This document shows, in pieces, positions 56,620 to 64,000 of a DNA stretch of 64,000 nucleotides. Within the stretch, counting starts at the first letter, position 1. Each line of letters begins with the position of its first letter. Origin of the DNA: Gordionus sp. m RMFG-2023 (lineage: Eukaryota > Nematomorpha > Gordioida > Chordodea > Parachordodidae); contig NC_088775.1 of NCBI RefSeq assembly GCF_954871325.1, forward strand, positions 6,425,561-6,489,560. The letters are read 5' to 3'. A program made the position numbers and the translations under genes. A model generated the notes under the pieces. The model did no database searches. It had not been told where the DNA came from and saw only the letters and a program-made list of their open reading frames with translations.

Positions 56620-59600
56620 TTAAGCATCTAGCCCTATTGATTCGAGTAAAGTATCTAGTATGCTTAATTTCTTGCGCGATGATTGCATTGCTTCAAAGGT
56701 TTGCACTTGATTCGTCAAGTAATATTTTACGTCGTCTACGATGGAAATCGTATCAGTTTCTTCCCTGTTTAACACTTGAGCTGCATCCTTTATAATAATT
56801 TCTTTAAACTCTGGTCTATCGATAATCTTGAAGGAAATTTTGTTCAAAATTTGATATTTTTTTTAAAAAAAAACAACTATTGTATATAAATATATAATTC
56901 TCAAGTACATTAAAATGGACAATATTATTGTTTAAAATATTATTTATATATCAACTAACCAGTGGCGTATCCAGGATTTTCTTATAGGGGGAAAATTTTT
57001 TTGGGGGCTTCGCCCCCAAACCCCTTTTACCTGGCCTTCGGCCGGGTCTTATTTAGCTATTCTATAAAATTATTGATAATTTAATAATAATTATATTTCT
57101 ATTTTTAACTATTATTTACTAATTCGTGCTTATGGATAGGATGTTACAAGCCTCTTTTTTATTATTTCAAGTTAGGTATATTATATTTAATAAAGTTTTT
57201 TTAAATGTAAAGTCGAAATAAAGTGTAATGTCATTTTTTTTATAAAATTTGCTTTAAATACTAGCCTCAGCTTAAATTCTCATACAATATAAGTAGAATA
57301 TAATTTTTTTATTGAAAATACTAATAGTAGTGTGTTTAAAATATTGACTAGAAAATAATTAAATTAACAAGTTTTTTTAACTTCTTATCAAATACAAGAT
57401 TTTTAATTATTTCGTTTGTCGTTGGAACCAAATCTCTGTGTATATTTAACAGAGCTAACCCATTAAGCCGAGATTCAGTACTTAGTAAATATGTTTTCAA
57501 CCTTCTCAAGTTGGAAATCCTTTCATTCGTACATGTTGTAATAGGCAAACATGCAAGAATATAAAACAACTTCGAAATATTAGGAAATTGAGCTAAGGTT
57601 TCTTTACACCGATTGAGTACATCAATAGCATGCTCAGGTAAAATAGCTAAACGTATAAATATTTATACCACAATTCGAATTCACTGATTAAATTTATTTC
57701 AGTATCAATTTCATAGGAAGATAATTTTTCTAAATATTTAATTATACCAATAGTGCCATTAGAAAATGAAGAAGGATCTTTGGGTAATAAAACTTGAAGA
57801 TTGCTAAAGACTTGTTTTTTATCTAAAACCCGTACTTTTATTTGCAATAAAAAAGTATCTAAGAATGGGATGAAAATGGATATATTATAATTTTTTGTAA
57901 ATTTCCACAAAGTAGTGAGCTAAAAATAATTTATTGATGCAACTAGCAGCAATGATAAACTCTAATTGATCAATTGAATTCAATAATGATATCGCTGCTG
58001 ACGACACATTACTTTTTTTCATGCTCAGCCTTATTTATAAATTACCGTTTGATTTCAATCTCTTTGACTAAATATTTTTCCATTTTATTAATATTTTTGA
58101 ATAATATGTTGGAAAATTGATATTCAAATATTTGTAAAATTTTGATTGGTGGGAGGGGGGGGGGGGGTGGGGGTAAAATTTTTATTAGCTTAAAATAATT
58201 GCGATGGGGGGGGGGAAATTTCCCCCTTTCCTTCCCCCCATTGGTTACGCGCCTGCAACTAACGGATATATTTTTTATATTTAACAATTCAGAATTTTTT
58301 TTTTACAACTAGTAATTACAACAATCGACATTCTATTTAAAAATATAAACTTAAACTTTTATGAATAAAATGATATTTTACAAGTTGAAATGATAATTTA
58401 AAATTTTATGTATATATCAACATCCTAACCCAATGATATTATTACTAACCTAAAATGTATACATTCATTAAAGTCTGTCATTGAAAGGCATTTAGTGAAA
58501 TGTGAAAGGCATTGTCTTTCAAGTACTATTTATAAGAATATTTTAGAAAATATTTAGTATTTGTATTTTAAATACGAAATAATAAAAAGTATTGTTTATT
58601 GATTATGATCTCACGATTTTCAGGCGAATACAATATTTTATTTTATTTTTTTATTAAAATTTAATAACAAAGTGTAAATCCACATTTAACTAATATTAAA
58701 TTTGTAACCCGAGTTATAACATCTTCCATTTTAAATTATATATTTTTTAAAATGAATATTACCGAAAGCAAGTTTTTTTTTTGAAGATGAAGAAGATATA
58801 GGCTATTATGTTTATAAGATATTTTTGCAAAAATTCTGTGAAAATGTCAACATCCTCTTGTAATTTGACAATTTTGGATGTAAGTTTTTTTCCAAAATAT
58901 CATCAATCTATATTATAGTGATAGCTAAAATGTAATATCTGCTCATATATAAATAAAACCAAAATCAAATGGAGCGATTTCATCATACAGAAATTGATTA
59001 TATGCTCTGTAAAACGGTGATATTAATATTTGCAATTATTACATAATTTATGTGATATAGTATTACTGCAACAATAAATAGATTATTTATAATGTTTATG
59101 TATTACTGCAGATATTCGATTAGAAAATGGTTAATAATAAAATAGGTATTCAAATTTTTAAAAAAAAATTGATAGTGTGTTGCTACTAAAAGTTTATATA
59201 AAATGTTTTCGTCAAAGAATTCGTATTTAAATACCTTTTTTTTGAAAATTTAGTATTTGTGTTTAAAATATTTTTTTGTATTTATGTTCGAATAAATTTT
59301 TCTGAAAATTTGCCCAACGCTGGGTCTACTACAGTTAATGACATTTACTACAACTTACTACAATATATATACACTTTTAGTAAATAAATGATCTGTCTAG
59401 GTGATATTAATGCCACTTAGAGGTCTATAATGGGAGGGTTTTTTTGAAATTTATTTAACTCGCTCTCCCGCTCACTAATAATTTTTATTTTTTTAAATTT
59501 ACCCACCCGCCCATTTATCTATAAATTTTGCCAAATGTTTAAAAATTATTTTAATTGTTGGTTTGGCTCTTTATTTATTTATTCTAATGTTTTTTTTAAA

Positions 59601-62600
59601 TTAAACATATATAATATGCAATATTATATAATAAAATCATTATTTTTAATAAATTGAAGTCTTGTCCTGCTAATTTAGCCGGAAAAATATCAAAAATTCT
59701 CCCGCCCACGCCTTCCCATTATTTAAAAATTTTTTTAACTCGCCCGCCACCAGCCCAAAGTTGAAAATATTTTCAAAAAACAACTACCACACAAAGTATG
59801 AGCGGGCCTAGGCGGGTAGGTGAAAGACACGCCAAATACAGACCTCTGATGTAATTGTTCTAACCAGCCATATAACAAAAGATAATTATTATATAACTTC
59901 CAACAAGTTTTGGGCTATATATCGAGCGCAAGCGTCTTCCAGGTTAGGCAAAACGTAGATTCGTGAAGCTAAAACAACGTTTAAAACGTTTTCGGAATCT
60001 AGGTTGTTGGCGATAATTAAAGAGGACGATTTTTTGAGCCCGGTTAACAAAAATTTATCGGCAGCTTGTAAAACGTCGAATACCAAGTCTGGCTGGATCT
60101 AAAAAAAGGGTCATTTAATGTAATTTCGAATAAAATAATACTTAATATACTATATAATTGTCATGGATGGATATTAGAGCCCTGTCCCAGGACCCTATTT
60201 TTTTTGCGGTTCCAAGTTTAGGTTCAATGATTTTAAACTAGACCTATCCATGCATATATTGTAAATATATGAAAGTGAGGGGAAAATTTTTTATATTATA
60301 ATGGTAATTTATGGTTTTAAAAAAAAATTGATAATAATAATCTTCATGATTAAATGTTGGATAATAATCTAAGATTTATAATATTAATTACAGAGTTTTT
60401 ATTACATTAAAAATTAAATGATTAATATTTATCAGAGACCTGAAGTCCCGGCCTTAAGCCCGGGTACATGTGCCGGTGCCGGGCCGTATATTTTAAAACC
60501 AAATATTTGAAATCGCCATTATTAGCTATAAAAATCAAAAATATTTTAAAAAAATCCGGGCCGGGTCGTACAAATGGTACCTCTGCAAGTCTCTGATATT
60601 TATCAAAGATCAGATCGGCCCGCAAAGATAATTGATAGGTTTCTTTCATATCGACTTGTAAAAATAATATTTTATGAAGGGAACCCAAATTTTTTAAAAA
60701 AAATGAAGGAATTCCGATATCGCATAAGTTGTCGTGATTGGCCCTTAAAAATATTTTTCGCAAAGTTTTCTGGTTCAAAATTTTTTTTAGCACATGTTGC
60801 ATGAGGGTGCAGATTATCTGATATTTATAAATATTTGCGCGCGCACCAGAAAAGGTTTAGAAATTGTTGTTAAATTATATTTCTAAATGTCTTTCGACAA
60901 AAATTAAAGGTTTTTTTTTAAAATAAAAAAAGAAGATATTATTCGTATGACAAAATGAAATTAAAACTTCTGCCCTATCTTCGTAAACGTATCTAATCAC
61001 GTGTTTAAACACGGAAGGTGTAACGTCTTTTAATTCGAACTCGGGAATGGTGGAACCATGATCTAGATCCTCGGAGGAATCAAGTATTTCGGAAAATGGA
61101 TCTTTAATTAGAGCCCTAAAATATTCGCTTCTATTGACCATAAACACCTTTATAAAAAAACGTGTTCAATGATTTCTATTTAACGGTTATAAATTTCGAA
61201 TCCTAAGGATGTCAAGGAATTTTAAAAAAAAACATTTAAATTGGATCCTATAAATTAGGATTACCCATGAATGTTTATTATACATAAATAATTATAAAAA
61301 TGGAAACGAACTAAAAATGTGTATTTATAAATTGTTTAGACTTTATGACAGGCGAAGGTTTCATTGCCGGCGCGAAATTTAACGTCACAAAAGCTGCTTA
61401 TCGACCTGTTCTAAAATTATATCGAAATAAAACAAAAAATTATATGAATTTTTGTTTTAAATGGTAGACAATTCGAGGTGTTAAATTGAGTATACTGGCG
61501 ATTCGCCTATAGACATTTCGTCCTATAACTTTTCACCTAAGGTGTGCCAATAAGTAACTATTTCACCATTTTAAACAATGTGACATAAGTTATTCTATTT
61601 AGAAGGGTGTAATATCATATTGCCCCAATATGGAATGTCTACACTTGCTTAAAAGAAGTGGTGTAGTGAAAAATGTACTATCTGAACAAATGATACCTGA
61701 TTCACACATTTTTTTTAAAAAAAATGATAAGGTAATAAATATTAGAATATCTTTTAGTACTCTTTGGGACTTATATTCAATGGCGCTTATTAGCACTCAT
61801 GCACTTATAAATACTCATTAGCGCTTATTGGCACTCTTTGGTAATTATTGGCACTCGGCGCTTATTAGAACTCTTTGGCACTTATCAGCAATCTTTGAAG
61901 CCTATTAGCACTCATTGACGCTCTCAGGGGAAAAAGATATAGGCAAAATGTTCAATTATTAGCGCTCCTTAGGCGAAAAGTCTATAGGGGAAACGCACAC
62001 CAACCGTTAAATTGAATTTAGCAATAAAAATATATCACTTCACCCTCCTTAAACCATGGTGACGACCAAGTAGAAAAAAGTAATAACATTGGCCTATTAC
62101 TCCAATGTTAAAATGTAGTTCGTGATAGAAAAGATCAACGGTCGATTTCAGACTTATTTATGGACCGAATTAATTTTTCATAAAAAAAAACCGAACCGAT
62201 AAAAAAATAAATCAGGTACAGGTTGAGTTTATAAAACGGGAACTCCTTTTTGTAATTCAGTTCGGCTCTTAAAGCAGTCTAAACAGGGCCGTTGTGCTTC
62301 TCTACTTCCAAGGATGACCAAGTTACAATTAAGCAAAAAGATAGCAGATGACTACTTAAAGTTATATCATATTCATGAGCGACAGATAGAATGGTTTGAT
62401 AAACTGCTGAACAAAGTGAGAGATCCCTTGGGGGTACCAAAGCGGCTGATATAGAAATGACCCAAAATTTTGGAAACAAATCAGAACAAAGAAAAAATTG
62501 AGAGGACCGGATGATATTCCACTCCAGACATATTTTAAACGATATACATGAATTGTATCTAAATCCTAATACATTAGAAAAATGTCCAGCATTTGACAAA

Positions 62601-63747
62601 TTCCAAAAAGAAATGCCATTTCCTCATATTTTGCGGACCTTCAGGTTGCTTTTTCCCGGTTTGTAGAGACAGGCTAAAGATTAATTTGCGTAAATAATTG
62701 TAATTTTGTTTAACAATAAATTTAGCTAGCAATTAATTCAGTTCTTTTTCTCGATGGCAGTAGTCATTAGACTGAATATTCTTTCTGACGATGTATTTGA
62801 GTGCGGAATTGAGAATATACAATTATTACTTTGATAGGAAATCCAATCTATTTTTCCCTAAGAATTCGTGTGATTTTTCTTTTGGATAATTTTATCTTGG
62901 TATAAAAATAAAAATGTGAATATTGCCTCAAAGAGAATCTAATTTATATTTGGTATCTATTATGTAACTGATGACAATTTTTTGAAATAGTAGATACAAT
63001 GAATGTGATTGGTTGGATTATTAACAAATCATTGGTGTACCTATATAAATTACTTTTTGGCCAATACCAAAACCTACATTATTATTATAAATATAAGAAC
63101 AGCCAGTTCAGGCATAGCAATAAATATAAATAAATATTTAAAAAATTTTTACATATTCTTTCTTCCCTATTGGTTTATGTATTTCAATTTGTAATATTTT
63201 AAAATCAATTTCATGGCTTAATGTTGACTAGGAAGATTTATTAATTATTTACAAGAATGGGAAAATCATGGCGAAATCATGAAATCTGGCAGCCATAATT
63301 GCATGGAGTAGAGAAAAGAACGCAATATATTGCATATTTAAGTAGTTATGTATTAAAAAAATTGTAACCCGATGTTGTTTAAAGCAATTAAGGGTCCCTA
63401 GATCCGATTTTAGCTTTTCGATTTCCGTTTCGCCCTCAATCGTGATAATTAAGTCACAATGCTGATATTTATTTTTGAGAGAATGACCTCTATTTCCAAT
63501 CTTTTCATTCTTCCCATTATAGCCTAATGTATTATGTTTTCTATTATTTAAATATTTATGAATATTAAAAATTGATTACTCTTTAAGATATTCCTGGAAC
63601 GAGAATTGTGTTGATATAACTTTTTGGTGAGTTGTTTCTCCAAGTGACTGAGATGCAAATATTTGGATAATTCTATCAATGAATCTATATCCTTGTAATT
63701 AAATTCTATCTGACCTTTATCATTAAATAATATATTATACAAGGAAT
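56620..63747 (-). CDS. ABTB1: Ankyrin repeat and BTB/POZ domain protein ABTB1, 3' exons
   Basis: ABTB1 (BPOZ) has N-terminal ankyrin repeats and two BTB domains and is thought to act as an adaptor for Cul3-type ubiquitin ligases. Exons seen: 63747 to about 63620 (end of the first BTB: ILFNDKGQIEFNYKD, LIELSKYLHLSHLEKQL), 61410-61342 (SFCDVKFRAGNETFACHK), 61147-60968 (VFMVNRSEYFRALIKDPFSE), 60098-59898 (QPDLVFDVLQAADKFLLTGL) and 56826-56620 (EETDTISIVDDVKYYL to SIGLDA). The last four join at phase 0 throughout, and each lines up with the second BTB and the C-terminal tail of vertebrate ABTB1, including the end SIGLD-A. The donor of the 63.7-kb exon and the exon(s) between it and 61410 were not resolved. 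The ankyrin part lies beyond the window. The last intron (3,071 bp) holds a hAT copy and a MITE. Confidence 0.9.
56960..58255 (-). mobile_element. ZMYM1-type hAT transposon in the last ABTB1 intron
   Basis: The ends CAGTGGCGTATCCAGGA and (complement) CAGGCGCGTAACCAATGG are flanked by an identical 8-bp duplication CAACTAAC (56952-56959 and 58256-58263). Minus-strand coding: the dimerisation region at 57569-57348 (LPITTCTNERISNLRRLKTY, then LNGLALLNIHRDL), preceded by a 57910-57647 frame (EKLSSYEIDTEINLISEFEL), and an N-terminal MEKYLVKEIEIKR near the right end. Most of the transposase is deleted. G-rich tracts at 58150-58215 and the GGGGGCTTCGCCCCC hairpin at 57002-57016 are part of the element. 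Confidence 0.88.
59418..59848. mobile_element. GC-arm-like MITE with CCCGCC arms
   Basis: Starts TAGAGGTCTATAATGGG and ends CAAATACAGACCTCTG, complementary over about 15 bp. The arms carry CTCGCTCTCCCGCTC, ACCCACCCGCCC, CTCGCCCGCCACC and GCGGGCCTAGGCGGG with A/T tracts between. It is like the GGGCCGGGCC family in plan but different in arm sequence. Its right end is 49 bp from the ABTB1 exon donor at 59898. Confidence 0.65.
60433..60595. mobile_element. Short GC-arm MITE, perfect 8-bp target duplication
   Basis: Starts CAGAGACCTGAAGTCCCGG and ends CTCTGCAAGTCTCTG. The flanks are ATATTTAT on both sides (60425-60432 and 60596-60603). This smallest copy (163 bp) shows that the true ends are CAGAG...CTCTG. 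It lies in an ABTB1 intron. Confidence 0.85.
60604..60820. mobile_element. Possible second MITE abutting the first
   Basis: Runs from CAAAGATCAGATCGGCCC to GGGTGCAGATTATCTG. Its tips are only weakly complementary, but it is bordered by the same ATATTTAT (60596-60603 and 60821-60828), so three copies of the 8-mer flank two segments. It may be a tandem insertion or part of a larger first element. Confidence 0.4.
61780..61925 (+). repeat. Degenerate short tandem repeat
   Basis: About eight units of 15-25 bp built on CTTATTAGCACTC / TTATTGGCACTCTTTGG. No coding meaning was seen. It lies in the ABTB1 gene region, between the first-BTB exon and 61410. Confidence 0.7.
61926..63545. other. ABTB1 intronic region with unidentified coding-like patch
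   Basis: At 62280-62450 a plus-strand frame reads LPRMTKLQLSKKIADDYLKL and then IHERQIEWFDKLLNK, with a complementary 106-codon minus-strand frame. I recognise neither. The linker between the two ABTB1 BTB domains must be encoded around here on the minus strand, but I could not place it. Confidence 0.35.
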
Positions 63748-64000
63748 CTAAAAAATATTCATTTTGTTGTTTTTTTGTTATCAATGTGAGCCCCCACCCC
63801 CATATATTAAAGCATGTTCGATTTTCCAGCCTTAAAACAGCAACTATCATTGTTATATCTTCAACTTTGAAAATAATATTATAACATTCCTTTATTAGGA
63901 GTAGGAGAATAATTGATTAAATTAAATGATAAAATCCTGATGTGGGAGAGGGTAAATATGTTGGCCTTGAAAACCCCTTTTTTCTTCCATAAAGGCACAG

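Noticed and set aside
60422-60802. 126-codon minus-strand frame in the ABTB1 gene
   Set aside because: It runs through the GC-arm MITE and is not similar to ABTB1.
62279-62599. 106-codon minus-strand frame as an ABTB1 linker exon
   Set aside because: It has no similarity to the linker or to BTB sequence; the opposite strand is equally open.
1-64000. tRNA or rRNA genes
   Set aside because: No cloverleaf with the expected B-box (GTTCGANTC-like) and no rRNA segment was recognised by eye; a covariance-model scan would be needed to exclude them.

Overview
This is an AT-rich window from an invertebrate animal genome (Metazoa; I cannot place the phylum). It has very short GT-AG introns (many of 39-71 bp), widely spaced multi-exon genes, and a dense load of DNA transposons. 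No prokaryotic or organellar signature was seen. I reconstructed four host genes by joining small exons whose splice phases and protein matches agree; the matches were made from memory of the protein families, not by a search.

Layout. 1-5 kb: two decayed hAT transposons (1140-2385 and 2630-3720) and a perfect 276-bp TTCTC microsatellite. 6.5-7.5 kb: first exon of a peptide-type rhodopsin-family GPCR (minus strand), with a MITE starting 63 bp into its first intron. 7.5-17 kb: mostly non-coding, with one unidentified remnant and a ~155-bp tandem repeat. 17.4-25.1 kb: a broken Ty3/gypsy fossil (minus strand) that was later hit by a long-TIR element and by a hAT copy, which itself took in MITEs. 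25.56-35.54 kb: CCZ1 (plus strand), the partner of Mon1 in the Rab7 exchange factor, with a 3.65-kb Sola-like DNA transposon in one of its introns. 50.32-35.93 kb: PORCN (porcupine Wnt O-acyltransferase, minus strand), complete in 11 exons encoding 488 residues. Nine of its introns are 39-71 bp and one is 12.5 kb, filled with hAT, MULE, MITE, satellite and long-inverted-repeat sequence. 51.5-56.4 kb: intergenic, with a hAT element whose target duplication is perfect, a 415-bp direct repeat, and two MITEs. 63.75-56.62 kb: ABTB1 (ankyrin/BTB protein, minus strand), its last exons only, with at least four transposable elements in its introns. CCZ1 and PORCN are convergent, with 386 bp between their stop codons.

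The most notable element is the Sola-like transposon at 28596-32250. It has ~0.5-kb terminal inverted repeats, a 4-bp AAAT target duplication, and an uninterrupted two-exon transposase of 658 residues with a 50-bp intron, so it looks autonomous and young. Two MITE families recur through the window. One is a ~200-bp hairpin family with TAGTGTTGTTAAACG ends. The other has GC-rich arms with alternating GGGCCGGGCC and A/T tracts. Both carry hAT-type 8-bp target duplications, and together they account for many spurious open frames.
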